64,000 bases of DNA from an alpha proteobacterium BAL199 (GCA_000171835.1 ABHC01000027.1:1-64000), one strand, 5' to 3'. Counted from the first letter of the stretch, positions 16,067-27,671 are shown. Translations and numbers: made by a program. The notes: generated from the letters alone by a model not told the origin.

Positions 16067-16534
16067 ATGCGAGCAGAACTCAAGCGCTCCAGTTGGGAGG
16101 TATATGGCCTCTCGGCATATGACATCGACCGAACAGTGGCGATGTTTCGGGCCCTAGTTGAGCAGAGAGATCGCCAATTCAACGAGGACTGGGCTCGCTT
16201 GAGGGTGGAGCAGCCTGATGTAGCCGACGACATCATGGACGATGTCGCACACTACACCTACGAACGCCTGAACCACCTTTGGGCTTGTTGTCTGTGGCGG
16301 ATGCAGGGTGTTTTCGAGGGCATACTGGCGCAGCAGTTCATCGGGCGGGAGAGACGTTTTCCAGGCTTGCGGGCTAAGTTGACGGCACTCAGAGAGGCTG
16401 GACACATCATATCGCCAGCGAAGGAATCCGAACTGATGGAGTGGGCAGATCTTCGAAACGCGCTGTCTCACACGCCGCCTGAGACCCATCGACCTCCATC
16501 GCTCACCCTTGAAGACCTGTTGGAGTACCGTTAG
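16067..16534 (+). CDS. Standalone HEPN-motif protein (155 aa)
   Basis: The product is almost entirely alpha-helical and carries WADLRNALSH near its C terminus: Arg130, Asn131 and His135 form the Rx4-6H motif (R-N-x3-H) typical of active HEPN ribonucleases. The ATG at 16067 was chosen because GGAG lies upstream; the frame is open 34 codons further, but that part looks non-coding. HEPN proteins act as RNases in toxin-antitoxin, abortive-infection and CRISPR systems. No nucleotidyltransferase partner is adjacent. The HEPN assignment is from the motif and helix pattern only. Confidence 0.6.
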   Translation: MRAELKRSSWEVYGLSAYDIDRTVAMFRALVEQRDRQFNEDWARLRVEQPDVADDIMDDVAHYTYERLNHLWACCLWRMQGVFEGILAQQFIGRERRFPGLRAKLTALREAGHIISPAKESELMEWADLRNALSHTPPETHRPPSLTLEDLLEYR

Positions 16535-16718
16535 CTCATCCTTGGGATGCTAGGGGAACTAGGCATGGAAGTGCCGAGCCCGACTGATCTGTCACTCACC
16601 GAGCCAAGCATCTAGTCTGTTGATCTATGCCGTTGGGAGTCGTCGTCGGGTCAGAAGGAGTTTGGTCCAGTGGCTACTGATCCGTTGCTGACCCTTGCTT
16701 GGGCAGAGCTCTTTGTTG

Positions 16719-17524
16719 GGCACTGTCACATCTTCGTAGGTCGGGCGCACGAAGCCCAGGTTCTGATCTGGGATCACGCTGCCTCGGCAGCGGCTTGCCA
16801 TTGAGCGAATGCTTCGCCGCGGAGGGGCCGAAGGGTGCGGCGGGAGATCAGATGGCACTGGACATTGAAGGTGTTGTAGACGGCGGCGTGAGTGGAAAGG
16901 AAACGCTGAGTGGATCCCGGTCCCTGGATGCCGATCCACGATCGTTCCTGTCGGCGGGTAGGCTGGTGTGAATTCTCAGCGCGATTGTTCAGCCGGCCGC
17001 CGGTAACGTGCCGATCGGCCATGCCAATCTCGCGAAGTGCCGCACTGTAGGACCGCAGCTTGTCGGTCACGATGGCATCAGGCGCGAAGCCCTGCTTACG
17101 AAGCAAGCGGCGCATCAGCGTCAGGGCGGCCCGCTTGTCAGGTCTCGGCTGCACCAGGACATCGAGGACCTCGCCTTCGGCATCGACAGCGCGCCATAGG
17201 TACATCATTCGGCCGCCGATCGAGACGAACACCTCGTCCAAGTGCCAGGTGTCGCAGGGCCGTAGTCGCATCGCGCGGAGCCGCCGGGCGTAGGCCGGCC
17301 CGAAGCGCGCGACCCAGCGCCGGACCGTCTCGTAGCTGATGTCAAGGCCTCGCTCCGCCAACAGGTCCTCCACGTCCCGCAGGCTGAGGTTGAAACGCAG
17401 GTACAGCCAGACGACGTGCTGGACGATCGATGACGGATAGTGCAGCCGGGTGTATGAGATCGGGTTCATGAGGCGACGTTACCGGCCGCGACCGGCGTCA
17501 GCCATGGGTTCGTGTGACAGCGCC
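16719..17524 (-). mobile_element. IS6-family insertion sequence (about 0.8 kb)
   Basis: The ends are short inverted repeats, GGCACTGTCACA on the left and GGCGCTGTCACA read from the right, matching the size and end type of IS6-family elements. The eight bases outside each end (CTTTGTTG and ATCCAGGG) differ, so there is no target duplication. IS6 elements make cointegrates and adjacent deletions, so this element probably marks the right edge of the island, 53 bases from tRNA-Gln. Confidence 0.85.
16774..17469 (-). CDS. IS6-family transposase (231 aa)
   Basis: This is a full-length DDE transposase with an N-terminal helix-turn-helix (LSLRDVEDLLAERGLDISYE) and the catalytic residues in DTWHLDEVFVSIGGRMMYLW, APDAIVTDKLRSYSAALREI and GRLNNRAENSHQPTRRQE. 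The end reads FLSTHAAVYNTFNVQCHLIS, as in many alphaproteobacterial relatives. I see no frameshift or stop. It performs replicative transposition of the surrounding element. Confidence 0.93.
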   Translation of the reverse strand: MNPISYTRLHYPSSIVQHVVWLYLRFNLSLRDVEDLLAERGLDISYETVRRWVARFGPAYARRLRAMRLRPCDTWHLDEVFVSIGGRMMYLWRAVDAEGEVLDVLVQPRPDKRAALTLMRRLLRKQGFAPDAIVTDKLRSYSAALREIGMADRHVTGGRLNNRAENSHQPTRRQERSWIGIQGPGSTQRFLSTHAAVYNTFNVQCHLISRRTLRPLRGEAFAQWQAAAEAA

Positions 17525-17577
17525 ATCCAGGGTATACCCGCGAGGGTCGGGGAGAGACGGGAGAGCGCGGAGAAGAT

Positions 17578-17651
17578 TGGCTGGGGGACCTGGATTCGAA
17601 CCAGGGTTGACGGAGTCAGAGTCCGTAGTCCTACCGCTAGACGATCCCCCA
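17578..17651 (-). tRNA. tRNA-Gln (anticodon CTG)
   Basis: On the minus strand the 74-nt sequence folds as a cloverleaf: acceptor TGGGGGA pairs with TCCCCCA, the anticodon stem ACGGA/TCCGT encloses the loop CTCTGAC, and the T arm contains GGTTCGAATCC. The discriminator G and CCA are encoded. Anticodon CTG reads CAG (Gln). The weak U1-A72 pair is typical of bacterial tRNA-Gln. It lies just outside the island's IS6 element. Confidence 0.96.
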
Positions 17652-17849
17652 GCGGATCGCGCGCCGTTCCGTGGAACGGGCGGTGTCATTATCACAACCT
17701 CGGTTCGCGATGCAAATGCTGAAAGAGCCAAGGTTATCGTACGAATTTGGGCCGGCGCACGCGAAGGGGATGGCCGCATCGGCTCCCGGACGGCTACACT
17801 GCTCTGGAAGCAAGTCCGCAAGGGCCAACGAACCAGAGCGAGGAACGGG

Positions 17850-18974
17850 ATGACCACGGGGCTGGAAGGCCACCGTAGCACCCCGTCCCGGCGACGAACG
17901 CGACGGCTGGACAACGGCCGCGGCGAGGGAGCGACACCAAGGGACGGGGCGGCGGCACAGGGGACTGCCGACGAGGGAGCCTATCCGGGTGTCCGAGTGT
18001 CGGGGCGGCCGGATGCTGCGCGGAGCGGCGACGTGCTGGCGGCGCTGGATCTCGGGACCAACAACTGCCGGCTTCTGGTGGCCCGCCCGGATGGGCGCGG
18101 ATTCAAGGTTATCGATGCGTTCTCGCGGATCGTCCGGCTGGGGCAGGGGCTCAGCCAGTCCGGCCAACTGACCGAGGACGCCATCCAGCGGACCATCGAG
18201 GCGCTGGTGATCTGTGCCGCCAAGATGGATCGCCGAAGGGTCACCCGGTTCCGGGCGGTGGCAACCGAGGCCTGTCGGCGCGCCGGCAACGGCGGCGATT
18301 TTCTGAAGCGTGTGGTCGAGCGGACCGGACTGGCGCTGGAGGTCATCACCACCGAGGAAGAAGCGGCGCTGGCGCTGGCCGGTTGCCGGCCGCTGTTTGA
18401 CCCGGGCATCCCGGGTGCCCTGGTTTTCGACATCGGCGGAGGTTCGACCGAGATCGCCTGGCAGCAAACGGTGCCGGAGGGCCTCAGGGTTGCCGCGGTA
18501 TCGATGCCGATCGGGGTGGTTACGCTGGCGGAGCGTTTCGGTGGCGACCGGTTCACCGACGATGGCTATGAGGAGATGATTGCCGAGGTCGGCGGACGGC
18601 TGCAGGCGTTCGAGCGCCAGCACGGAATTGCCGCCGCCGCCGCCGCCGGACAGGTCCAGTTGGTCGGAACGTCGGGTACGGTGACCACGTTGGCGGGGGT
18701 GAAGCTGGAACTGACCCGCTACAAGCGCGACCGGGTCGATGGGTTTTTTCTGGACGTGCCGGAGACCCTGGCGATCGGCCGGCGGCTGGCCGCCATGGAT
18801 TTTGAAGAACGTGCAGCACACCCGTGCATCGGCCGGGAACGCGCCGATCTGGTGGTCGCAGGCTGCGCGATTCTGGAGGCGATCTGCCGGGCCTGGCCGG
18901 TTCCGCGCTTGCGTGTTGCCGACAGGGGTGTGAGAGAAGGCATCCTTTTCGGTTTGATGACGCAACGGAGCTGA
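17850..18974 (+). CDS. Exopolyphosphatase / guanosine pentaphosphatase (Ppx/GppA)
   Basis: This is an ASKHA-fold phosphatase that removes phosphate from polyphosphate or pppGpp. The phosphate 1 motif LAALDLGTNNCRLLVARP, the GQGLSQSGQL region and the phosphate 2 motif LVFDIGGGSTEIAWQQ are present, as is VGTSGTVTTLAGV; the end is DRGVREGILFGLM. A basic low-complexity extension of about 65 residues precedes the domain; the ATG at 17850 has an AGGAA box. It is followed after four bases by rlmE, a pairing common in alphaproteobacteria. Polyphosphate and pppGpp specificity cannot be told apart from sequence. Confidence 0.92.
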   Translation: MTTGLEGHRSTPSRRRTRRLDNGRGEGATPRDGAAAQGTADEGAYPGVRVSGRPDAARSGDVLAALDLGTNNCRLLVARPDGRGFKVIDAFSRIVRLGQGLSQSGQLTEDAIQRTIEALVICAAKMDRRRVTRFRAVATEACRRAGNGGDFLKRVVERTGLALEVITTEEEAALALAGCRPLFDPGIPGALVFDIGGGSTEIAWQQTVPEGLRVAAVSMPIGVVTLAERFGGDRFTDDGYEEMIAEVGGRLQAFERQHGIAAAAAAGQVQLVGTSGTVTTLAGVKLELTRYKRDRVDGFFLDVPETLAIGRRLAAMDFEERAAHPCIGRERADLVVAGCAILEAICRAWPVPRLRVADRGVREGILFGLMTQRS

Positions 18975-18978
18975 CGAC

Positions 18979-21322
<2,344 letters not shown>

Positions 21323-21338
21323 AAGAGATTGATTTAAA

Positions 21339-22685
21339 ATGAGAGATGGACCCCGCCTTGCGGCGGTGATCGAGGTTCTCGAAGCGATCGGCGCGACCGA
21401 GCGTCCGGCCGACCGTGTCCTCGACCGATACCTGAAGGACCGCCGCTACATCGGCAGCGGCGACCGCGGGATGATCGCCAACCGGGTGTGGGCGGTGCAG
21501 CGGCGGCGTGCCCGCCTGGACTGGTGGATTCACAAGGCCGGCAAGGGGTTGCAGCGCAACGCTCGCGGCCGGGTGCTGGCCGACGTGGTGCTGATCGACG
21601 GTGCCGACGTCGCCCGGATCGCCGAACTGTTCGACGGCTCCCGACACGCGCCGGACGCCGTAACGCGGGACGAGAGCGACGCCCTGCGCCGGCTGGTTGG
21701 TCGGTCGCTGGATCACCCCGACATGCCACCACCGGTCCAGGCGGAATGCCCGAACTGGCTGTGGCCGCGGATGCAGGCCGTGTTCGGCGACGATGTCGAC
21801 CTGGCGGTTCGCACCCTCGGTGAGGAAGCCAGCTTCGACCTGCGGATCAACCCGTTGGCCGGGGCCGACCGTCCGGCGGTGATCGCCGAGTTGGCGGTCG
21901 CCAGTGTGCCGGCCGAGCCGACGCCGCTGTCGCCGCTGGGCCTGCGCCTCGACCGCCGCCGCCCGGTCGACCGGATGCCGGCGTTCAAGGACGGCCGGAT
22001 CGAGGTGCAGGACGAAGGCTCGCAGATCGCCGCCGCCCTGGTCGGCGCACAGCCGGGCCAGTTGGTCGTCGACTACTGCGCCGGGGCCGGCGGCAAGTCC
22101 CTGGCGCTCGCTGCCGACATGGCGAACAAGGGCCGCCTGCTGCTGTTCGATGTTTCCAAGTCACGGCTCGACCGGGCCGCGGTGCGGCTGCGCCGGGGCG
22201 GGGTGAACAACGCCGAGCGGCGGCCGCTGGTCGAGGGCGACAAGTCGGTCAAGCGCCTGGCCGGCAAGGTCGACCGGGTGCTGGTCGATGCGCCGTGCAC
22301 CGGCACCGGCACCTGGCGGCGCAATCCCGACGCCAAGTGGCGCTACGACGCCGACGCGCTGGCCGAGATCACCAAGGTGCAGCGCACGATCCTGGAACGG
22401 GCCGCCGCCCTGGTGAAGCCGGGCGGCCGGCTGGTGTACGTCACCTGTTCGGTCCTGACTGACGAGAACGAGCAGGTGGTGGACGGATTCCTGGCCGAGA
22501 CCACGTCGTTCAAGGCGCTGCCCATGGCTGAGGTATGGGCAGCGACCGTGGGCGCGAGCGGCGGCGGCGCCTGTCCGGCGGACGGCGCTTATCTGCGGCT
22601 CAGCCCGCACCGCCACGGCACCGACGGCTTCTTCGTCGCGGTGCTGGAGCGCGGCTACAGCCCGGGGTCGGTGGACAGCGCCTGA
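21339..22685 (+). CDS. RsmB-type RNA (cytosine-5-)-methyltransferase (448 aa)
   Basis: This is a SAM-dependent m5C methyltransferase of the Nol1/Nop2/Sun (RsmB/RsmF) family, acting on 16S rRNA in known cases. A NusB-like helical N terminus (residues 1-140) is followed by the SAM pocket VVDYCAGAGGKSLALAADM, motif IV with its cysteine VDAPCTGTGTWRRNPD, and motif VI with the catalytic cysteine LVYVTCSVLTDENE. It sits between guaB and guaA, as in many Rhodospirillales. The exact target base is not deducible. Confidence 0.92.
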   Translation: MRDGPRLAAVIEVLEAIGATERPADRVLDRYLKDRRYIGSGDRGMIANRVWAVQRRRARLDWWIHKAGKGLQRNARGRVLADVVLIDGADVARIAELFDGSRHAPDAVTRDESDALRRLVGRSLDHPDMPPPVQAECPNWLWPRMQAVFGDDVDLAVRTLGEEASFDLRINPLAGADRPAVIAELAVASVPAEPTPLSPLGLRLDRRRPVDRMPAFKDGRIEVQDEGSQIAAALVGAQPGQLVVDYCAGAGGKSLALAADMANKGRLLLFDVSKSRLDRAAVRLRRGGVNNAERRPLVEGDKSVKRLAGKVDRVLVDAPCTGTGTWRRNPDAKWRYDADALAEITKVQRTILERAAALVKPGGRLVYVTCSVLTDENEQVVDGFLAETTSFKALPMAEVWAATVGASGGGACPADGAYLRLSPHRHGTDGFFVAVLERGYSPGSVDSA

Positions 22686-22743
22686 CCGTGGTGCCTAGAC
22701 TTCCCTGGAGCCGTCGCGAACCGGCGGCGCCCAGGAGGAGCCG

Positions 22744-23319
22744 ATGGCCGAGTACGAAGTTACGATCCGGCCCGTTGAACCGGGAGACGCGCTCGGGCTG
22801 TCCCGTGTCCAGATCGACACCTGGCGGGATGCCTATGTCGGCGTGCTGCCGGACGACACCCTGCTCGACCTCGACGAGATGCGCGCGGCGGTCCGCTGGA
22901 CCCGGATCGTCGGCACCCTGAAAGCGCCGGAGGTGGTGGCGGTCGCCGATTACGAATGCCGCATTGTGGGGTTCTGCCACGGCGGGCTGGGCCGCAAGAC
23001 CATTTCCGACGTGATCGATCGCGATGGGTCGGTGGCGGAAGTCTACGCGATGTATGTCGATCCGAGTTTCCAGGGCCTCGGGCTTGGCCGCGCGCTGCTG
23101 GCCGATGTCGCGCGCCGGCTGATCAGCCACGGCTTCGAATCGCTGGTGCTGACGACACTCGCCGACAACCGTCACGGCCGGCGCTTCTACGAGCGGATCG
23201 GCGGCGCGGTCGGCGACGCGATTCCCTCGATCGTGGTCGGCTCGCCGGCCGAGCAGGTGCCGTATTTCTGGCCGGACATGGAACGGCTGGTCCAGCGACT
23301 CGACGCGCCGGCTGCGTAG
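22744..23319 (+). CDS. GNAT-family N-acetyltransferase (191 aa)
   Basis: An acetyl-CoA-dependent acyltransferase fold covers most of the protein. The CoA-binding motif A is AMYVDPSFQGLGLGRALLAD (QxxGxG as QGLGLG), and the C-terminal motif B region reads LADNRHGRRFYERIGG. The N terminus (VEPGDALGLSRVQIDTWRDA) resembles the subgroup annotated as PhnO- or Ttr-like acetyltransferases. A strong AGGAGGAG box precedes the ATG at 22744. The substrate is unknown; its place between rsmB-like and guaA gives no clue. Confidence 0.9.
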   Translation: MAEYEVTIRPVEPGDALGLSRVQIDTWRDAYVGVLPDDTLLDLDEMRAAVRWTRIVGTLKAPEVVAVADYECRIVGFCHGGLGRKTISDVIDRDGSVAEVYAMYVDPSFQGLGLGRALLADVARRLISHGFESLVLTTLADNRHGRRFYERIGGAVGDAIPSIVVGSPAEQVPYFWPDMERLVQRLDAPAA

Positions 23320-23415
23320 GGCGGTTTGCCGCGGCGCCGGTGCGCCTTGGCGCTTGCCGCTGCGGCCCCCTTCGGGTAGCGTCCCGCGCTTCTCAGACCC
23401 GCCCGGTGCTGCCCC

Positions 23416-24963
23416 ATGACCGACCGCGTCCTCATCCTGGATTTCGGCAGCCAGTTCACCCAACTCATCGCCCGCCGGGTGCGTGAGAACGGCGTCTACT
23501 GCGAGATCTTCCCGTGCACCGTCGACCCGTCGCGGATCACCGAGTTCGGTGCCAAGGCGGTGATTCTGTCCGGCGGCCCCGCTTCGGTGTTCGGCGAGGG
23601 CTCACCCCAGGCGCCGATGCTGGTGTTCGAGCTCGGCGTGCCGGTGCTCGGGATCTGCTACGGCCAGCAGTTGATGTGCCATCAACTCGGCGGCCGGGTC
23701 GACCCGTCCGACGAGCAGGAGTTCGGCCGTGCTGAACTGACCGTAACCGGTGACTGCGCGCTGTTCGACGGCCTGCTGGCGCCGGGTACGGTGGAACCGG
23801 TGTGGATGAACCACGGTGACCGGGTGATGGCGTTGCCGCCGGGTTTCCGGGTGGTCGGCACCAGCGGCAACGCGCCGTTCGCGGCGATCGCCGACGACGG
23901 GCGCCGGTTTTACGGCGTGCAGTTCCACCCGGAGGTGGTGCACACCCCCAGCGGCGCCAAGCTGCTGCGCAACTTCACCCACGGGGTGGCGGGGTTGGCT
24001 GGCGACTGGACCATGGCAGCCTTCAAGGACCAGGCGATCGCGCGGATCCGCGAACAGGTCGGCAGCGGCCGGGTGATCTGCGGCCTGTCGGGCGGCGTCG
24101 ACTCCTCGGTGGCGGCGGTGCTGATCCACGAGGCGATCGGCGACCAGCTGACCTGCGTGTTCGTCGACCACGGCCTGCTGCGTGCCGGCGAGGCCGACGA
24201 TGTGGTCCGGATGTTCCGCGACCACTACAACATCCCGCTGATCGCCCGCGACGCCAGTGAGCTGTTCCTGGGCGAGCTTGAGGGCGTCGACGACCCGGAA
24301 TTGAAGCGCAAGACCATCGGCCGGCTGTTCATCGACGTGTTCCAGCAGGAAGCCGACAAGATCAAGGACGCCCGCTTCCTGGCCCAGGGCACCCTGTACC
24401 CGGACGTGATCGAGAGCGTGTCGTTCACCGGCGGCCCGTCGGTGACCATCAAGTCGCACCACAACGTCGGCGGCCTGCCGGAGCGCATGAACCTGAAGCT
24501 GGTGGAGCCGCTACGCGAGCTGTTCAAGGACGAGGTCCGCGAGCTTGGCTGCGAGTTGGGCCTGCCGGAGATCTTGGTCGGCCGCCACCCGTTCCCCGGG
24601 CCGGGTCTGGCGATCCGGGTGCCGGGCGCGATCACCCGCGACAAGCTGGAGATCCTGCGCAAGGCCGACACCATCTACCTGGACGAGATCCGCAAGGCCG
24701 GGCTGTACGACGTGATCTGGCAGGCCTTCACCGTGCTGCTGCCGGTGCGCACGGTCGGCGTGAAGGGGGATGCCCGCTCCTACGACTACGCCTGCGCGCT
24801 GCGGGCGGTGACCTCGACCGACGGCATGACCGCCGACTACTACCCGTTCGAGCACGACTTCCTGCGCCGGGTCTCGACCCGCATCGCCAATGAAGTCCGC
24901 GGCATCAACCGGGTGACCTACGACATCACCAGCAAGCCGCCGGGCACGATCGAGTGGGAGTGA
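23416..24963 (+). CDS. guaA: GMP synthase (glutamine-hydrolysing) GuaA (515 aa)
   Basis: This converts XMP to GMP with glutamine and ATP. The class I amidotransferase domain (residues 1-195) shows the nucleophile in [17 protein letters not shown] and the His-Glu pair in [13 protein letters not shown]. The ATP-pyrophosphatase domain follows with the P loop [14 protein letters not shown], then the dimerisation domain with [15 protein letters not shown], ending [15 protein letters not shown]. Length and motifs are standard. Together with guaB upstream it completes GMP synthesis from IMP. Confidence 0.98.
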   Translation: MTDRVLILDFGSQFTQLIARRVRENGVYCEIFPCTVDPSRITEFGAKAVILSGGPASVFGEGSPQAPMLVFELGVPVLGICYGQQLMCHQLGGRVDPSDEQEFGRAELTVTGDCALFDGLLAPGTVEPVWMNHGDRVMALPPGFRVVGTSGNAPFAAIADDGRRFYGVQFHPEVVHTPSGAKLLRNFTHGVAGLAGDWTMAAFKDQAIARIREQVGSGRVICGLSGGVDSSVAAVLIHEAIGDQLTCVFVDHGLLRAGEADDVVRMFRDHYNIPLIARDASELFLGELEGVDDPELKRKTIGRLFIDVFQQEADKIKDARFLAQGTLYPDVIESVSFTGGPSVTIKSHHNVGGLPERMNLKLVEPLRELFKDEVRELGCELGLPEILVGRHPFPGPGLAIRVPGAITRDKLEILRKADTIYLDEIRKAGLYDVIWQAFTVLLPVRTVGVKGDARSYDYACALRAVTSTDGMTADYYPFEHDFLRRVSTRIANEVRGINRVTYDITSKPPGTIEWE

Positions 24964-25252
24964 GGGGATGACGGCGGCGGAATAGTTTAGGTGGCCTTTT
25001 CGCCGCCTGTCGCTCGCCGTTCCGTCTGCTCTCAACTCCAGCCGACCGATGTCGGCCTCATTGCCGAGCTTGTAAGCCCTATCCGGTCCGAACACGGGGA
25101 TCTCGCCGCTGCGACCCCGAGCAACGGACGGTGATGGGCGTTCCGCTTCCCCACCGGTCAAGAAAGTTCCAGGACGATGTCGGTTCCCGACGGTTCCATA
25201 CGTCGTTCCGGCATCAGGCCATTGAGGCCGGCTGGAACAGAGGAGACCGACG

Positions 25253-25621
25253 ATGCGTGTGATGGTGCTGGTGAAGGCAACCGAGGACAGCGAGAACGGC
25301 TTTTCTCCGACGCCCGAGGCGCTCGAGATGCTCAAGGTGATGGGCCGATACAATGATGAGCTCGTCAAGGCCGGGATCATGCAGGCCGGCGATGGCCTGA
25401 AGCCGTCCTCGGAGGGCAAGCGCATTGCGTTCGATGGCTCAAGCCGCACGGTCATCGACGGGCCGTTTGCTGAAACCCGTGAGTTGGTCGCCGGCTTCTG
25501 GCTGTGGGAGGTCAAGGACATGGACGAGGCAGTCGCCTGGGTAAAGCGCTGCCCCAATCCCATGCCGGGACCGAGCGAGATCGAAATTCGCCCGCTGTAT
25601 GAGGCGGCCGATTTGCAGTGA
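25253..25621 (+). CDS. YciI-like (DGPF-domain) protein (122 aa)
   Basis: This is a small ferredoxin-like protein of the YCII-related/DGPF family. The namesake motif is in TVIDGPFAETRELVAGFWLW, with the N-terminal strand MRVMVLVKATEDSENG and the end PGPSEIEIRPLYEAADL. A GGAGAC box is upstream. Family members are fused or adjacent to ECF sigma factors or act as small hydrolase-like enzymes, but the biochemical role here is unknown. The 289 bases between guaA and this gene show no other gene. Confidence 0.88.
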   Translation: MRVMVLVKATEDSENGFSPTPEALEMLKVMGRYNDELVKAGIMQAGDGLKPSSEGKRIAFDGSSRTVIDGPFAETRELVAGFWLWEVKDMDEAVAWVKRCPNPMPGPSEIEIRPLYEAADLQ

Positions 25622-25737
25622 GGGCCTGACGCCGGAGGTTGCCAAACCGTCGTCGAACCGCCGCGCGTCGCCGGACGCGCGGCTCGGCTCCGCTTGGAGA
25701 TCGGGCGAATTGAAAGACGAGCAGATCCCGGCAGAAA

Positions 25738-25777
25738 AACGCGGTCCCCGTGTAGCCAGACAAGGGGGGCCGCGTTT
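25738..25777 (-). terminator. Hairpin resembling a terminator, best on the minus strand
   Basis: AAACGCGG and CCGCGTTT pair, with CCCC/GGGG stretches inside, giving a stem of about 12 bp with one mismatch. On the minus strand the stem is followed by TTTTTC; on the plus strand only TTT follows. The genes on both sides are on the plus strand, so a role in ending the YciI transcript is likely but the T run is on the wrong side. Confidence 0.45.
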
Positions 25778-25862
25778 ACGTTCCGGCCCTGGGGCGGGTT
25801 CTGGCGTGGACGTATTGACGGCCGGCGCGGCGGGCAAACTCAGACCAGGTGAATGAGGCACC

Positions 25863-26261
25863 ATGAACAAGACCGGATCTCAATCAGACAGAACGCCGTC
25901 CCAGTTGATCGACGACCGGATCAGGGAGTTGGATGACTGGCGGGGGGAGGTGCTCGCCCGGCTCCGCGCCCTGATCAAACAGGCCGATCCCGAGGTGGTC
26001 GAGGAGTGGAAGTGGCGAGGGGTTCCGGTGTGGTACCGCGACGGCATGATCTGCACCGGCGAGACCTACAAGAAGGTCGTTAAGATGACCTTTGCCAAGG
26101 GGGCGGCGCTTGACGATCCGTCCGGCCTGTTCAACGCAAGTCTGGAAGGCAACACACGGCGCGCCATCGATTTTCGCGAAGGCGAGGAGATCGACGAGGA
26201 GGCGTTGAAGTCGCTCATCCGCGCCGCCGTGGCGCTGAACGGCGTCGGCAACGGCGGCTGA
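25863..26261 (+). CDS. DUF1801-family protein (132 aa)
   Basis: The family pattern is visible: RALIKQADPEVVEEWKWRGV, PVWYRDGMICTGETYKKVV, and the hydrophobic strand KMTFAKGAALDDPSGLFNAS, then the helix DEEALKSLIRAAVAL. DUF1801 (YdhG-like) proteins are small, soluble, frataxin-like folds whose activity is not established. It stands between a YciI gene and a broken reductase of the RibD type, a grouping frequent in soil bacteria. The start ATG at 25863 fits, with GAATGAGGCACC upstream. Confidence 0.88.
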   Translation: MNKTGSQSDRTPSQLIDDRIRELDDWRGEVLARLRALIKQADPEVVEEWKWRGVPVWYRDGMICTGETYKKVVKMTFAKGAALDDPSGLFNASLEGNTRRAIDFREGEEIDEEALKSLIRAAVALNGVGNGG

Positions 26262-26380
26262 TCGGACTGGTGCTGCCGGCCGAACGAGCACCGGGATGTC
26301 GATCGTCGTAAAAAATCGAAACCACCGTGTCGGCTGCGATGCAGCTCGGTCGTCTTACAGCCACAACTGTGGAGAGCGAG

Positions 26381-26956
26381 ATGACCAGGAAGATCGTCGT
26401 TACCGAATACATCTCTTTGGACGGTGTGATCGAGGATCCCGTCGGCATGGAGGATTCAGGCCTTGGGAACTGGACGGGCCCCTTCAGCCGAGGTCCCGAA
26501 GGCGACCGATTCAAGCTTGAGGAACTGCTGGCCGCCAACTGCCTGATCTTCGGCCGCGCGACCTACGATGCCTTCGCGGCGGCATGGCCGCACATGAAGG
26601 ACGAGACCGGTATGGCCGATCGGATGAACAGCCTGCCGTAATATGTCGCGTCGACTACTCTGAGGCAGGCGACCTGGGGCGAAAGCACGATCTGGGAGGG
26701 CGACATTGTCGCGGCGGCCAAGGCTCTCAAGGCCGAGGGCAACGGCGAGGGCGAGGCGCTCATCTACGGCAGTGCTTCGGTCGTTCACCAACTCGCATCC
26801 GCCGGTCTCATCGACGAGTACCGGCTGATGGTCTATCCGACCGTTCTTGGCGCCGGAAAACGCCTCTTTGCGGATGGCTCGACCATCCCGCTGCGACTGG
26901 ATGAATGCCGGCAGTTCGAGGACGGGATCGTCCTTCTGCGCTACACCGCCGAGTAG
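26381..26956 (+). pseudogene. RibD C-terminal/dihydrofolate-reductase-like protein with an in-frame stop
   Basis: The first half (KIVVTEYISLDGVIEDP, LIFGRATYDAFAAAWPHMK, MADRMNSLP) and the second half (YVASTTLRQATWGESTI, LIYGSASVVHQLASAGLIDE, RLMVYPTVLGAGKRLF) form one complete domain in the same frame. They are split by a TAA at 26639-26641 where relatives usually have a lysine codon (LPKYVAS). One substitution, AAA or AAG to TAA, explains it. The missing half carries conserved cofactor-site residues, so the 86-residue fragment should be inactive. Substrate and role of this NADPH-reductase-like family are mostly unknown. Confidence 0.88.
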
Positions 26957-27017
26957 CTGGAGCGCGATGGCAGAGACGGTGCGGGCCACCACCGGGAACC
27001 GGTACGGCCCGCCCGAC

Positions 27018-27671
27018 TCACATCGCCCGTCTCAGTGTCAGGTTGAACCGCGTCCGTCCGGTCGCCGGGTGCTCTCCGTCCCTCAAGGTCAGCACCCCGT
27101 GATGGTGCAACCGGGCCGGGCCGCCCCACACCACCACGTCGCCGTGGGACAGTGCGACCTTGGACACCGAATCGGCACGCTTGCGTCCGCCGAACTGAAA
27201 GGTCGCCGGCAGGCCGAGCGACACCGAGACGATCGGGTGGGCGTAGTCGCGCTCATCCTTGTCCTGGTGCAGCGACAGCCGGGCGCCCGGTTCGTAGCGG
27301 TTGATCAGGCAGGCGTCGGGCACGAAGCCAGGGAAACCGGCCTCGGCCGCGGCTGCTTCGGCGAGGTCCAGGAACACCCCCGGCATGGCGGGCCAAGGCG
27401 CGCCGGTTTGCGGGTCGGTTGGTGTGTATCGGTAGCCCTTGCGGTCGGTCACCCAGCCCCCGCCGCCGCAATTGGTCATGGCGACCGACATCTCGAAGCC
27501 GCCGGGCGTGATCATCCGCCGGAACGGGGCCGCGTCAGCGACGGTCCGGATAGCGGCCAGCAGGGCGTCGGCCACCGGCAGCGCCCGGCCGCGCAACACG
27601 ACGGCGCCCTCCGACAATGCCTCCAGATACGAACCGACGGCTCCCGACGCACAGAACAGGTCACCGGTCAC
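27018..27671 (-). CDS. alkB: DNA/RNA demethylase AlkB (217 aa)
   Basis: This is a 2-oxoglutarate- and Fe(II)-dependent dioxygenase that removes alkyl groups from bases such as 1-methyladenine and 3-methylcytosine. The iron ligands are in LSLHQDKDERDYAHPIVS (HxD) and GPARLHHHGVLTL (distal His); the 2-oxoglutarate arginines are in RTRFNLTLRRA. The N-loop region with GYRYTPTDPQTGAPWPAMP fits the bacterial AlkB type. Its start overlaps the stop of the next gene upstream by four bases (ATGA), so the two are translationally coupled. Confidence 0.94.
   Translation of the reverse strand: MTGDLFCASGAVGSYLEALSEGAVVLRGRALPVADALLAAIRTVADAAPFRRMITPGGFEMSVAMTNCGGGGWVTDRKGYRYTPTDPQTGAPWPAMPGVFLDLAEAAAAEAGFPGFVPDACLINRYEPGARLSLHQDKDERDYAHPIVSVSLGLPATFQFGGRKRADSVSKVALSHGDVVVWGGPARLHHHGVLTLRDGEHPATGRTRFNLTLRRAM

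Noticed and set aside
17578-17651. tRNA-Gln as an att site with a copy of its 3' end at the other island edge
   Set aside because: I could not find a second copy of the tRNA 3' end near 3600, so the link is kept only as a possibility.
25738-25777. A minus-strand gene ending at the hairpin with a T run
   Set aside because: No credible minus-strand gene lies to the right of it; the frames there are antisense to DUF1801.
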